From contig CM038216.1 in assembly GCA_021442155.1 (NCBI GenBank), forward strand, positions 157,031,983-157,095,982: a stretch of DNA of 64,000 nt, in the 5' to 3' direction. The translations under genes were made by a program, and so were the position numbers. Origin of the DNA: Cymbidium sinense. Taxonomy: Eukaryota; Streptophyta; Magnoliopsida; Asparagales; Orchidaceae. This document shows positions 12,124 to 25,204 of this stretch, one piece after another. The notes beneath the pieces are model-generated. The model was not told where the DNA came from. It saw only the letters and a list, made by a program, of their open reading frames with translations, and made no database searches. How positions within the stretch are numbered: the stretch's first letter is position 1; each line of letters begins with the position of its first letter.

Positions 12124-12185
12124 GTCTGATTCACAATTGGATGGTCTGATTCAAAATTGAACGGTCCGATTTGATTCACGCATCA
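12124..12185 (+). repeat. Short tandem GTCTGATT repeat inside LTR D1
   Basis: Three adjoining units of roughly 20-24 bp begin GTCTGATTC, GTCTGATTC and GTCCGATTT, each followed by an ACAATTGGATG-like tail in the first two. They lie in the most CpG- and GATC-rich part of the LTR. The E LTR (55,020-55,190) has comparable scattered CGATC/GATCGG words but not this neat tandem. Confidence 0.5.
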
Positions 12186-13790
12186 CAATCCGCCTTCCTG
12201 CTCATCTTGATCATGTTGCATCATGTGAACAATCGCATTGCACCACATGACAAATTACGTGGCATTGTGAGGTTTCGCGTGCCACGTAGTGTTGCGGTGC
12301 CTAAACGCACATCGACATGCATAAGCACGTTGCCCCGTCAGCATCACGCAACGTTGATTGGGAAGTAGAAAATTCATCCTTATTTTATGTTAAAAATTAT
12401 TTAAATTAGATTAAACTTTTAAAAATTATAACAAATCATAGAAAAATTAAAAAAATACAAATAAATACTCATTTAAAGGTATTTTAGAGAAGATTAATTT
12501 AAAATTAATTATTATTAATTTTGAATAAGAATTAAAGCTTAATTTAAATTTAATTGAAAACTTAATTAGCTTAGTTACTCCCTAATTACCCAATTAATTA
12601 ATCCCAAACTTTCAAATGTTAATTAATGGGATGACCTTTGCCTCCCATAAATTTCTTAGGATTTATTGCTGGTAAATTGGAGAAATTTTTTATCTTAGAC
12701 CTAATTACTTTCTTAATTAATTAGATGATTAATTAGCATTCTAAATAGCGAGTAAACTATTAATTAAGCTTGCTAATTATTATGGAACAGTGAATGGGCA
12801 TGGGGAATGAGATTGGGACTTCTTTCCATTCTTTTCCTTAAGTTCATTTCACTTGACGTGAAACTAATTAATTTAGGACTAATTAATGGTTCAATTCATT
12901 AATTAAATGGTTTAATTAATTAGATTGAAATCATAATCATTTCAGATCTCATCTAATTAAAATTCTTGGGTAGATTATTAGGTGTTCAATAACCTAAGAG
13001 AATCCTAAGGAAATTATAATTAGCTCATATGTGTGAGATAATTATAAGAGTTCTTAATTATGTCCCTTTAGCTTAATTAACCATTAATTGTGAGCCAATT
13101 GCATTAGGCCCCTTTCATTCCTTATGATCATTGTTGATTTAATTTCTAATGCATATGCATATAATGTTGGCTCACCATTACTTGGGTAAATATTTTAAGG
13201 TGATATAGGAAAGGGGTAATTAGTGGACTTAACTCATATTACAACCTAATTAATGCACAAAATCAATTTAATTTTATTTCATTGAACTAAATTGATTAAC
13301 CATTATGGAAATAGGTTAGGATTAGCAAATGATTGAATTTCCTCTTTTCTCTAAATCAAATTAAACATTCAAAAATAACTTAATAAGATGTTGTGGTTTA
13401 CATTAAATGATTGTATTTGATATGATTGTCCTTAGGAATTAGTTTGATTGAATGAAACATGTGTTTTATGTCTTATTATTCCTTTCCAATCATATTAAAT
13501 GATGTGTGTCATGTGGTTCCATGCATTCATGTTTTCAAAATGTTTAAACTTAAATGAATTTCCTTTATGTCAAGCTTGCATGTGCTGATTTAATTTAATA
13601 TATGTGTGGCTATTATCGCTATTAAATCCAAATGTATTTTTAAAAAGCTTATAAATTAGTAATAACATATGAAGTGATAGTAGTTATGATTACATATAGG
13701 TTTGCATGTGCTTATAGCTTTATTATGTGAAATAGAGCTTTCTTTTTTTTAAACTATATGTAGTTTCACATGTATTTGAATGTTAATAAG

Positions 13791-14400
13791 TATATAGCCT
13801 GGACATCCCAAGAATACGAGGCTTTAGCTAGCCTCAAAGAGGCCATTTGATTATCTTACTTCCCTAGTTTAACAATGACACATACTTATTTAATTTCATT
13901 TACATGTGTTCCTACGTTAGAGTTGGGATGAAATTATGTTTCTTATACATAAATGTTCTAATCAAATAAAAATATAATTATTGCATGATTTATTTCTCTT
14001 ACTTACATATACATTCATGTGTAGTGAGATTGCAAAGCATATAGTTTGGACATCCTAGGAAGACGAGACTTTAACTAGCCCCAAGGAGGTTAATTAATTA
14101 CCTCACTTCCCTGGTTTAACAAAGACACATACTTACTTTTTTTTTACATGTGCATGTATGTGTGGCTAAAGGATGAAAATCCCTCTTTTCTACTAAGAAT
14201 ATATGCATTCATAATAGACTAAATGATTGAATTAATTAGCCATATTATTTTGGGGTCAGTTTCTTTATGTTCTTCAATAGAAATTTACATGTGTTTGAAT
14301 GCAAATGGGTATATAGTTTGGACATCCTAGGAATACAAGACTTTAGCTAGCCCCAAGGAGGTGATTTGATTACATCACTTTTGTGGTTTAAAAATGACAT
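13791..14400 (+). repeat. Three-copy LTR-internal repeat (about 250-270 bp period)
   Basis: Units start near 13,792, 14,039 and 14,310. Each reads TATA(G/T)-type sequence, then TGGACATCC, an AAGACGAGACTTTAGCTAGC-like block, AAGGAGG and a GACACATACTTA-like stretch. The homologous LTR position has one unit in D2 (21,671), two in E (56,621 and 56,888) and two in the B/C shared LTR (around 29,510 and 29,752, minus strand). Confidence 0.8.
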
Positions 14401-14675
14401 GTACTTATTTAATTTCATTCTTATGTCTTTTTTTATAAGAATTTGGATAAATCTCTAAATTAACATGATTAAATAATTCAATCAAATAAGTAATATAAAC
14501 TTCAAATATGCACATCTACATTCTTCATTTGAGTTTGCTAAAACATGTTGTATCTATAATCATACTTAGAGTTTAAGTCATATGCATGCTACATGTAATG
14601 GAAATGAATAAATTGATGTATGTCATGTGTTAGTAGTTCACTCAAATTAATCTTAAGAAGCCTTTCACTCAAATA

Positions 14676-16994
14676 ATTCTATCAATCAACAAAAATTTGA
14701 TTCCATTTCATCAAAATATTTTCTTCTTTTGAAGCGTTGTTTATTTGTCTTGGAAATCGCCATGACGTGTCCAGGATAGGTGTAAGAGTCCCCAGTGGCA
14801 TTCTATCCCTCTTTCACAACACAAATACAATCTCTCGATGCTATTAGAATAGGTGTAAGAGAATCCAAGAGGCATCCTATTTTGATTAGTATAATTAAGT
14901 TAGGTGTAAAAGAACCCAAGCGTCATCCTTTCTTTATGGAAATTCTCGGTTTCCATCCATGGCACCATGTTATTAAAATCCCCAAGCGTGTTCAAGGTAG
15001 GTGTAAGAGAACCTGAGAGGTGTCCTATTCCTTTTAACACATGCACAAAAATAAATACAAATCTTTTGTCTCGAGCTATTTCGATGTGGGAGCAAACCCC
15101 TTGAGGCACTCACTCATTATGCTCTAGGTTGGATCTACATGCTATCTCGCCATCATCAACTAACTAGGTTGAGTATATTTAAGGTTGAGAATAAGTCCCC
15201 CAAAGGCTTCTTTCCTCTTGACTACATTTGAGCTGATATAAATCCTCCAATGGCATTCACTCGTCTGCCCTAGCACTGCTAGTCAAAGACTATCCCAAAG
15301 AATCGAGTTCCACAATTGGGGGATGTGAGTCCCCAAGCTTTCTTCCTAGGCTGATTATTGCAAATCGATGGTCACCTTAGGTTGGTTGATGTTCGCTATG
15401 TTGATAGCGGCTCACCTGGTGGATACACCACTCTTGGTAGATGTGAGTTCCCGAGCATTCTCCTCGAGTTGGACACCGAATACGTATTTGATATATGACT
15501 AGCCATGTCATCTTCTCCAGGATTTTTTGATTAAGCCCTTAGCGGCCCCATCCCCTGCGGGCGATCTATTTGGATCACGTCCTTTGCGACCCCATTTAAA
15601 CACTACCCGGGTTAATTTTGGATAGGACAATCCCCCTTTCCTAGTTGCCACCCCTGTGGTTGCAGAATTTTTTTAACGGATGCATAGATTCTCCCTTGGT
15701 TTAGTAAATTTGACATAGGTCTAGGCTGATATAAGCTCCTTCTTAGTTTGATCCCTTGCAAACTAACTGGGTGCACGATAAATAAACTAAATAAAATAAA
15801 TAAAATTTATTTGCTTGTGGATTAGGAGTTCAAGCCACTAAAGGTCCCATTTTCTCAAGCAGGCATCTTATCTTTAGGGCAATGTCAGTAGAACTCTCTA
15901 TAGGAATTGCCTAACTATCTGAGTTGAGATAAGTCCCCAAGTTGGCACTTACTTCATAGTTGCCCTTAGGTTGGGTTCAATCTATTTTGATTAAAAGTAG
16001 GTTACCCTGACAGCCATTCCGCTTTGAAAGATGTAAGATTATGATGCATTCTTTCTAGAATGATTGTCGCAAGCAGACTGGAAGCCTTAGGTTGGGTTTG
16101 AATTATTACCCAAAGTAACGGATAACCCTGTGGTCTTTTGTAGTGGATGATGTGAGTCTCAGAGCTTTCTTCTCTTCAATTGATCATTGTAAATCGAAGG
16201 CACTCCTTTAGTTGGACAGTTCTCCCATCGGCCGAGAAGTTACTACCTTAGGTTTAGTAAAATTTGAGATAGGTCTAGGCTGGTATAAGCTCCTTCTCAG
16301 TATGATCCATCGCAAATCAACGTAATCCATCAAAACAAATCTAAAAATAAAATTAATCTTGATTATCTTTGAGTTGATCTAAGTCCCCCAGCAGCATTCA
16401 CTCATTAGTCAGCCCTAGGTTGGGTTAATCTGTTGCCTTATCAATAGATTACGCCAGCAACTGGTACCTACTTTGGAGGATGTAAGTCTACTATGCTTTT
16501 CCTCACAGCATTTTGAGAGCATCCCTTTGGTTGGCTAGTCCTACTATGTGTTTAGTAGACTACCCCTTTGGATTGGTAAATCTAAATCAGGTCTAGGCCT
16601 CCGAGACTCCTACTCAGTGCGATGCATTGTAAACCACCAAGGTCCATCTCAAAATCCAAATCTAAAAATAGAAACAAATTCAACCCTCTCCCTAGTGGAA
16701 ATTTCTCCCTAGTGAGACTCAAATCAAATCAAAACTCTCATCCCCTGGTGGATGACTTGAACTTGCTTCCCTAGTGAAAGATTCACATATTCTATCTCTT
16801 AGTGGATTCCTCCCTCTCTCTTATGTCTTGGGCATAAGTAGAGCCACATTGCACTAAACTATGGATTCCTTCTACACCTTGGGATAGATTATTTATGTTA
16901 GTACTTATGATCTTTTGGTATTGTTGATCATTTCGATCAACACCAATTCATGCAGTGTTCCTTATCAGTCACACCACACCTATTGGGTGCCCAT
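14676..16994 (+). repeat. 3' internal (untranslated) region of element D, repeat-rich
   Basis: Starts at sequence matching the end of the integrase region of B (ACAAAAATTTGATTCCATTT). It then carries four copies of AGGTGTAAGAGAACCCAAG-like sequence (14,778-15,030). Longer diverged repeats follow: GGTCTAGGCTGATATAAGC-like blocks near 15,715, 16,270 and 16,595, and GATGTGAGTCCCCAAGC-like blocks near 15,323, 15,438 and 16,145. It ends CACACCACACCTATTGGGTG at the LTR. No protein coding seen. Hypervariable tandem repeats in this region are a described feature of Ogre-type elements and can seed satellite DNA. Confidence 0.75.
16960..16994 (+). promoter_or_regulatory. Conserved pre-LTR sequence of element D (plus-strand primer region)
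   Basis: Just before the TGTTGA of the 3' LTR, D reads CACACCACACCTATTGGGTG. Element C reads CACACCACACATATTGGGAG on the minus strand at the same place (about 33,815-33,791). Plus-strand DNA synthesis normally starts here from a purine-rich tract. The tract is not a clean polypurine run, so its exact limits are uncertain. Confidence 0.5.
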
Positions 16995-19900
16995 TGTTGA
17001 TCTTATTTTTAGAATGAGCTCTTAACCCCTCCATCTTAGACATAGGACTTCTCTTAGACTTTAAGAGTTCCTTAGTTTTAAAACACATCTAGTGATTATG
17101 AGGAAACTCAACCTAGCCTTAGAGACTTCAAAGAGTTAGCCATAGGAGTAGGTAATGCCTTAAGGGTGTTAGGAAAATTTATCTACCCTATAGTTGAACC
17201 ACTTTCCTCGCTCCATTCCTTCAAGTCAAACTCCAAATCAAATCAACATCAAACCTAAATCAATTTTAGCCTAATTGATTTTTTTCCAAACTCAAATCAA
17301 TGCCACATGATTGAAACACATGATTGAAATCCATGATTAAATTCAAAGTTGAAATTCCAAATTCTTAATCTTGCCTAAGCCCTTTGATTTGCCTTCACAG
17401 AGTTAGCCAAAATCAAATCTAAATCAATTCAAATTCATGAAATTTTCACATAATTTGTTTATATTCTCATTTATATTCACATATATAAATGTAATATAAA
17501 TTCAAATCAATCAAACCAAATCCAAAATTCAAATTCCTAATTCAAAATCCTTCTTAAGTCCTTAATTCCCTCTTAAGGATTTAGCCTAAGTCAAGTTCAA
17601 ATCAATTCAAATTTATGAAGTTTTCTCATGACCCATTTATATTCTCATTTATATTCACATGTATAAATGAAATATAAATTCAAACAACCAAAACCAATTC
17701 CAAAATTCAAGTTCAAATTCAATCAAAATCCAACCTATGTCTTTCAAGTCAAATTCTTGAACTTAGCCAAATCAATTTCAAATCAAGCCAAACTCTTGAC
17801 TTTCCTTCATGATTCAACCAATACTTCAATCATGAATCCAAATATAAATACAAACTTCAATCACTTAATCAACACTTAATTCAAAAATCAAGAAAAAATC
17901 CATTTCATGTTCACCCTTTAAACTTGAAATTATCAAATGAATCAAAACCCATTTGACTTCAAACCACTTGCAAATAGATTTTTATTTTAATCATAAGTCC
18001 ATATACAATTTCAAATCAAACTTTGACTAAGCCATTTGACCCACTTAGGCTCACTGGACCCAAAGTGTCCTAAAGTACCCTTATGAGGCAAATTCTAATC
18101 TTAACCAAATTGGATTAAACCAAACTCACCTAAGCCTCTCATCATGATCAACAATCATCATGGATGATCAATCAATCAAATTGGGTCAAACAAAGTCAAA
18201 CTTAAGGGTTGACCAAGTCAACACTTAGCCAAAATGATACCCAATAAAGCCAAAATTACTATAGGCCAAATTGATTGAAACCAATGATCTAAGTTTATTC
18301 ATGATCAATGTTTGAACTTGACCAAGTCAACATTTGAGCCTAACCTAGCCTAATTGGTCACTTGTCCCAAGTTGACCCAAGTTGACCTAAAAAGTAAAAA
18401 TATATCAAAACTTGATTTAAGATAAATTGATTGAAACCAATGGCTCAAGTTCATTCTAAATCACTTGTTCAACTTGACCACAGCCTCAATTGGCCAACTA
18501 GACCTAACCTAGGACAATTGACCTTGAACCCAACTTGACCTAAATGATCAAATTGAGCCAAATTCAAACTTAACCAAAATTGATTAGAAATAAAGATACC
18601 AATCCACTTCATATGACTAACCAAATCTAAACCTACCCATGACCTAGCTCAAATAGGTCAAATAAAAATTGGTCAAGTTGACCCATTTGACCTAAATGAA
18701 GTTATTTGAACCAAATTCAAACCTAAAGTAAATTGAATCAAACCAAAGCCACCAAAATATTTGAAATGGTCATATGAACTTGACCCAACCCTTATTTTGA
18801 CCTAATTTGACCAATTGGTCAACTTGACCCTAAGTTGACCCATTTTGACCTAAATGGATCAAGATGAGCCAATCCATACTAAATGGACTCCAAATTCAAT
18901 GAAACATGGCCAAACCTATTTTCTCAACATACCAAACATACTCAAATTCAAAAAATCAGCCAAATGACCATTTTCCCTCTAGGCCATAGGGTAAATTTTA
19001 GCTAATTTCACTTAGAATTTGGTCAAATCCTCTTCATACCAACTTGATAATCTCTTAGTAGATCAAGTGAACACTAGGGAGGGTGGTGCACCCAACCCAA
19101 TGGGTTTGGGTCAGCCCAACTTGACCCAATGGTCAAACCAACCACTCCCTTTGAAATGGCCACATGGGAATCATGCCTCCACTTATTTTGAGCACATGAA
19201 GAGTTCATATTCCCACTCCTCTAACCAAATTGAACTCAAGGATAGTCCTAATAGCCTAACAAACCCTTTGAATCAAGGAATTTGGATCAAAATGGCAAGC
19301 CTATGCTCTACTGTCTGATTGCCAAATGAGAGATATACTCCCCATAATTCATTTCAATTCTAACTTCCCCTCTATCAATTGAAGCTTAGGAACTGAGAGC
19401 AAGCCTTAAAGAGTGTTCCCAAGCTTCATAGAGAGGATTTCAAAACTTTATTTCTAGTTTTTTAGGGAGGTCTATTGAAATTCTAATTCACTCCATACTC
19501 AAAATCAATTCAATTCCCTTTGCACACTCCATCAGTGAGCTTAATCGAGCTTGCCCAAGCTCTCTTTCAAGGTCTTGAAATAAGGGGTGATCCAAATCGA
19601 TCAAGGCTAACCTCAAGGCAAGGAGGAGGTGACCCATAGGAGGATCCACCCAACCTCAGCCCCTCAAACTTTTAATAAAGCTTTGTCTCAACTGAAGCTC
19701 CTACAAGGGGAACGAGCTTCGACGATCACTTTTGGTGAGGTATGCCATTTTTTCAAGCTTAAATTCAGTATAGTTTGGAGCTTCATGAAACAAACGTTAA
19801 TGGCATAAGACCTTGACAGTTAGATGTGATCTAGGATGCATGTTGATAGTGTAGGTAAAATTTGGGATCAATCCAAGCTCAATCGAGCTTGAATCATGGC

Positions 19901-22900
19901 CTCAAACATGGACAGTCTCTATGGCTCACATGCAATCACAGGGATGGATCGGACTACTGAGGAGAAAGCACGTAGCGCCATCACCACACAACACTATGAT
20001 GCGATGTTTTAAATAATGAATTAGGCGGCAATGCGTGTAAAATGCATGTCACGTTAGTTGCATGCATGGCACCTGTAGGATTAAGGATTTAATTAGGGAT
20101 TTAAATAATTCTAATTAATCACCTAAGCTTCTAAAATTCATATCTCAACATAGAAAAATCAAAATAATATGAAATAAATTGCATTAAAAAAATAATTGAA
20201 CATAGAATATTCTAAAATTAATTTTGAGTAGTTCTTTTCTCTGAATTTGGGTTTTATTGAGAATGTTAATTTACAAATTACTGTCTAATTAATCCAATGA
20301 TTAATCTCAAACTTCTTGGGTATAATTAGAGGGATGACTCTTGCCTCCCTTAATTTTCCTAGGATTTATTAGAGGCTTAATTAGGGGAATTGCTAGTTTA
20401 TTCCTTAATCACTCCTTTAAAGTAATTAAGGTTATAATTAGTGGTTTAACCCATTGATTGAGTTTATTAAGGACTGATTAAATGAATAAGAGGTATAGAG
20501 AATAATTTTGGGGCATTTCCCCTAAGCTATTCCTTAAATCCCCTTTTTCTTCCTTAATTCATCCTTAATTAATGGTTAATTAACTAATTACCCCTTTAAA
20601 TAATTTCAAAAAATTCTAAAACTTTTCAGAACTCAATTAATTCTTCTTAGGTAGATGTTTTGGTTTTCAAGAGCCTAAGTATAATTAAGGAAATTAAAAT
20701 TCAACTCTTATGTGTGAGGGGTGTTTTGAACTTATTTAAGTTAAACCCCTTAGTTTAATTAAACATTAATCATGAGCCAAATTGCATTAGGCTCTTTTCT
20801 TCCTAGGTGCATTGCTGATTTAAATTCCTTGTGTGGTTTGTGTCATCTCATTGGCTCATAATTATTTGATTATCTATGCTAAGGTGGTATAGGTAAAGGG
20901 AAATCAACATGCATAATTCATACCTTAACCTAATCAAAATATAAAAATTGATATAATCACCTAAAAATTGAACAAAAATATAAAACACATGTGGGAATGG
21001 GTTAGGAATAGTAAAATCACCTCACATTTTTCAAATTAAATCAAACTCAAAATCAAACAAAAATCACATTAAACAAACTATGATTTACTTTAAGCTTTCT
21101 TATTTTATAGGATTGTCTTTAAGAATTAATTAAGGTGAATAAGTTTACATGCTTTCATTACTTTAGTTCTTTCCTAACATGCTAAATATGTGTGTCATAT
21201 GATTTTATACATTAATGCTTTTCAAAAATCAAATTTAAAATAAAAATGTTTCCTTTATATCAAATTGCATGTTTTGGCTGAACTAAAAATATGAGTGGCT
21301 ATTACATTATTAAATCCAAATTATTTTTAAAATATATGAATCAATTATCAAAGTTAAAAGCGTGTTACTTATATCTTACTTATAAGCTTGCATGTGAGTA
21401 AAAATATAAGGATGTGCTTAGTATAGTTTTCATTCTCCTCTCTTTTGGTATAGTTTTGAATAGGATTTGGCAAAGTATATAATTCATTTGAAAAGAACCT
21501 AACACTTGCTTATTCTATATCCTATTCATTCTTATGCTATTAATTAAAAATGATACCTACACTTGTACATATAAATTGTATAAACAAAATAAATCAACCA
21601 ACACAAACTTTTGTATTCTTTCTTTTCCATTCATTTCTTTTGTACAGATGCTTGTATTTAAGGAAAGTGGTATATTAGTCTGGACAACCATGGGATTATG
21701 AGGCTTTAAGTAGCCCTAAGTAGATCTTATACCTTACACCATTGGTCAACAATGGTATCATACTTACTTATGGTATTCATACATTCATATGTGCATGTGA
21801 AAATTGGATAAGAAACCTCTTTTCTACTTAATGAAAATCATTCATCATAAACATTCAAATTTTCTTAAATGAACTACATAGCATGCATCATAAAGTGTTC
21901 TAAACATTCCCATTTGTATGTACATATATGTTTAGGACTCATTCATATGCATGTGATACATGTTGGGAAAGAAATGAAGTAATGTAAGTTTTGTGAATTT
22001 AGTTCATTTTACTTAATCTAAAATTGCCTTTCTTTTTTATTAAGTTTGTTTAGAGTTCATCTAAACTTAGGATTAATTAAAAAATATCATAAATCATTCA
22101 CTAAATAAAACTAAAATATGAATCCACTTTAGAAATTATTTAGGTTAGGGAAGGAAAGAAAAGTTCTCTTCTCCTTCTCTCTCTTTATAACTTAATAATT
22201 AATTGTAGGATTCACTTGAACCCAATCAAAACATAAAATTAAATCAACCCAAAACAACTAAACCATTTGAATGAAACCCTCATTTAAGTTGAACATTCTT
22301 CACACTTAGAAAATTCTAACTTAAGGCCATAGCTAAGCATACCACACGAACTTCTAATGCACAAACATTAAGCTAAGTCACCACTTTTAGCTTTAGGTTA
22401 GGGTGATGCATGGTTTGATGTTTGCTTTTGTTTTGTGATATATGTTTTAGTTAGGATTATTAGGATGTATGTGCATAGAATGAATGATAGGATGATTTAG
22501 TCTACTCATTATTTTCTACAGGGGATTGTGCTTAAGGGGTGCTGTAATAAAAAAAATATAAATGCTTTTGCTGTGCAGGTGCTTATACCCCTAGGAATAA
22601 TCCAATATGCCAGCTGAACTTAGTCACCCATGTGTGGGGTGATGAGTCCAATATACATGATTGGGATTTGTGTGGTTTATTTAGTTAAACTCTATTTTGC
22701 AAGTGTTAGCTAGATTTACTTTTTATTTTCATGTAATTTTTGCAATTCAGATTTTGGAATGATTATTATGGGGACTAGGATGAACATTGGTCATAAGATC
22801 TCATCTTATGTACCATGTGAAGCCTTTGGAGCAACCACCTTTGAACCATCCAAAAGAAGGAACCAAAGAAGAAAGATGGAAGAAGAAGAAAGAAGAAAAG

Positions 22901-22980
22901 AAGAATGAAGAAATGAAGCTTGAAGACCCCCATAACAATGAATTCCTTGCTTGATTATATTTAATTCATTTGTAATTCGG

Positions 22981-22992
22981 GTTATATAAGGT
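22981..22992 (+). promoter_or_regulatory. Candidate TATA box in LTR D2
   Basis: GGTTATATAAGG is followed closely by TTAGAGCTCAGC. The same place in the E LTR (about 58,190-58,215) reads GTTGTATAAGG then GTAGAGCTCAGC, and the minus-strand LTRs keep a decayed version. Conservation across copies and the TATATAA core suggest the U3/R boundary, implying a U3 of about 6 kb. This is inference from motif only. Confidence 0.35.
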
Positions 22993-23773
22993 TAGAGCTC
23001 AGCTACCCAATCTATTTTTGAGTTCGTGCAATGGTGCCTAACCACAAATAGCCTCCTATTCTTTTGTGATTAGCTTTATAAATTGATTGATGATTTATTT
23101 AGCTTGTGTATTAAGATGTCATCATTTTCCTAGTTTCTTCCTTGCTTGATGTATGGCCTGGATGTGGATTAGGTTCTTATGAAAAAATAAATGTTATACT
23201 AAATTTAATAATTGAAAATTAAGAATAAAGAACTCATAACCTCACCTAAAGCTTAGGCTAAAATCAAGATAAAAGAAATAGCATCCCTTTAGCTGGATGA
23301 GCATTTCTTTTATAACATCATGCAAAAATGCATATTGTTTTCACTCTTGATTGGAGGGCTTCCACCTTTGCCAGAGAAACTTGGCTTGACCTTTGAGAGT
23401 GATGGTGGAAACACACCTCCTCCCTTCTCACTGATTTTGGCCAATAATCTCATTTTTCATGCATTAGGTATATGAATCATGTTAGCCTGAGTCAAATGAT
23501 TGTCCATAAATAAAAATATAATAAAATGTGAATTACATTAGATTTAAATCATTTAAAGCATACTGTTACATGATCCAGTCCCTTTAATGAGTGAGTTTAA
23601 GGACATAGTCTCTTTCTAAGTAAATAGCAGCCTAGCTAACTTGCATAAAGCATATGACTTGCCTACATAAATTGAAAATCGTAGGAGGAATTAGTTGTCG
23701 GCCACCCCTAGGCGATTGTAAGTCCAAGTAGTCGGGTGGTTTGTCCTCTCTTGTAGAAGCAAACCAAATACTC

Positions 23774-25204
23774 ATTTTTCCTTATATTTAGGTTGTGCTT
23801 TTGGCCCTTGGCAAAGCTTCCTGGATTTAGGTTCTGAGGTTACCTCTCTCTTTCATGGGTCTTAAGCATAAATCCTCACCTCTTAGGCATTTCCATAACC
23901 TTGTGTTGTGGAATCATAAGCCATAAATTTCTAATGAAAAATTCAACTCAAATAAATTAAATCAATTTTAAAATATAAACCCAACTATAGGATAGTTTAC
24001 GATGATCGCTAGGTTTTATAGCATTTTGGGCATCTCTTACCTATCTTTTTTTGGCTTTGATAATAACTTCCTCTCTTTGATCAATCTCATTTGATCTTCC
24101 AAAATAAACTAATTGATTAATAGCCCGACCTATTGAAAGCTTTGGAGACAACGATCATTTATCTTAATCGAGAAAATTTCTAAGAGAACTCACATTCCTT
24201 AGGATGTAATTAACTATGGGGGATTGCCCCCATAGGGAACTTAATGAATTCGATTTAAAATAAACTCTGCTTTACTTTTCCATGTAATGTAGGAGAAAAA
24301 ACTCTAGTATATTCGAAGACCCATCATGTTTTAGGAGTCCTTATTAGATGATTAGGTCCATCATAGGATAGTGATTTTTATCTTTTGAGATAGTGCACTT
24401 TTCCTTAATGTTGTGGTACACGATCATCTCAAAAAAAGTACATCAATTTATGGTGTCCCATATACACACATCACATGATCCCAAAAATAAACACCACACT
24501 TATCTTCACTTAGACTTAGGTTGTGCTTTGGCTTATGCCAAAGTTCCTTAGATCTAGGATCTGATGTACCTATTTCCTTCAGGCTACAAGCATAAATCCT
24601 TACCTCTTAAGAATTTTCACAACCTTGCATGATGGGATTATAAGTACTAGCTTTCTAATAAAATGTCAACTTTAATAAAATCAATCTCTTCAATTTCAAA
24701 CATATAAAGCCCAATCATAGGATAGATTAAAAATCTCATTAGGCTTCTTATTATCATGAGCATTTCCTACTTATTCCCTTTGGCTTCTTAAATAAGTCTT
24801 CTCCTTGAACAATCCCATTTGATTTTCCAAACATATCCAATTTATTGATAGTCTAGCCTTGAAATTTTTGGAGTCCTTAATTATTTACTTTAATTGAGAG
24901 TATTCTTAAGGGATCTCATTCCTTATGATATAATTTACTATGGGCTTGCCTCCATAGGGAACTTAATGGACTCAATTTAAAATAAACCCTGCTTTACTTT
25001 TCCATGTAAAGTAAGAAAAATCTCTGGTACATTTAAAGTCCCATCATGCCTTAGGAGTCCTTATTAGGTGATTAGGTCCATTATAGGGTGATGATTTATA
25101 TATTTTGAGATAGTGCATCATTCCTTAATATCTTACTTGATCACTTCAATAAGTATCCCCTAAATTCTGCATGGTGTCCCACACATCTAAAAATAAACAC
25201 CACA
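23774..25204 (+). repeat. About 0.7-kb tandem duplication at the 3' end of LTR D2
   Basis: Unit 1 (about 23,774-24,498) and unit 2 (about 24,499-25,204) both contain TTAGGTTGTGCTTT, CATAAATCCT(C/T)ACCTCTTA and CTATGGG...TTGCC. AATAAACCCTGCTTTACTTT-like and ATTAGGTCCAT-like blocks follow, and each unit ends AATAAACACCACA, the LTR terminus. The E LTR has a single unit. Both units are diverged, so the duplication is old. Confidence 0.8.

Larger units (their letters stand above)
9255..14675 (+). repeat. 5' LTR of element D, 3' third deleted
   Basis: Collinear with the E LTR. An opening block with CCTAGAGACTTAGAAGGG sits near 9,380. A U3 tract crowded with CAAATTGACC-like words spans about 9,480-11,150. 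A better-defined block (11,160-11,820) holds CTCATCCATTGGCCCATA. A GATC/CGAT-containing block spans 12,020-12,360, followed by AATTAATTA-rich sequence. Three copies of a CTGGACATCC repeat occupy 13,790-14,400. Alignment with other LTRs stops near 14,675 and jumps to internal sequence. The small minus-strand frames at 11,128-11,600 recur in the E LTR at 54,070-54,252 but have no start context or family match, so I do not call them genes. Confidence 0.8.
9255..25204 (+). mobile_element. Element D: plus-strand Tat/Ogre-like copy nested in element B, internally deleted
   Basis: Begins TGTTGACATC at 9,255 and ends ...CACCACA at 25,204, both matching LTR termini. The B sequence on either side is continuous relative to copy C (GCTCTTGGG on the left, CACTCCTTCTCC on the right). 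D consists of the first about 5.4 kb of a 5' LTR, about 2.3 kb of 3' untranslated region and a complete 3' LTR. The end of LTR1, the PBS, ORF1, gag and pol are all missing, in one apparent deletion near 14,675. I could not see a convincing 5-bp target-site duplication at the junctions, perhaps through mutation. Confidence 0.8.
16995..25204 (+). repeat. 3' LTR of element D, 8.2 kb
   Basis: Begins TGTTGATC and ends AACACCACA. It contains the conserved opening block, a long CAAATTGACC-rich U3 (17,230-18,950), the block at 19,020-19,750 and AATTAATTA-type AT-rich sequence. One CTGGACAACC unit (21,671) follows. A GGTTATATAAGG candidate TATA box lies near 22,981, and a downstream part contains the terminal tandem duplication at 23,774-25,204. 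It exceeds the E LTR by about 0.95 kb, of which about 0.7 kb is that duplication. Open frames inside (for example 17,667-17,879 and 19,019-19,318) are compositional and are not called. Confidence 0.85.
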
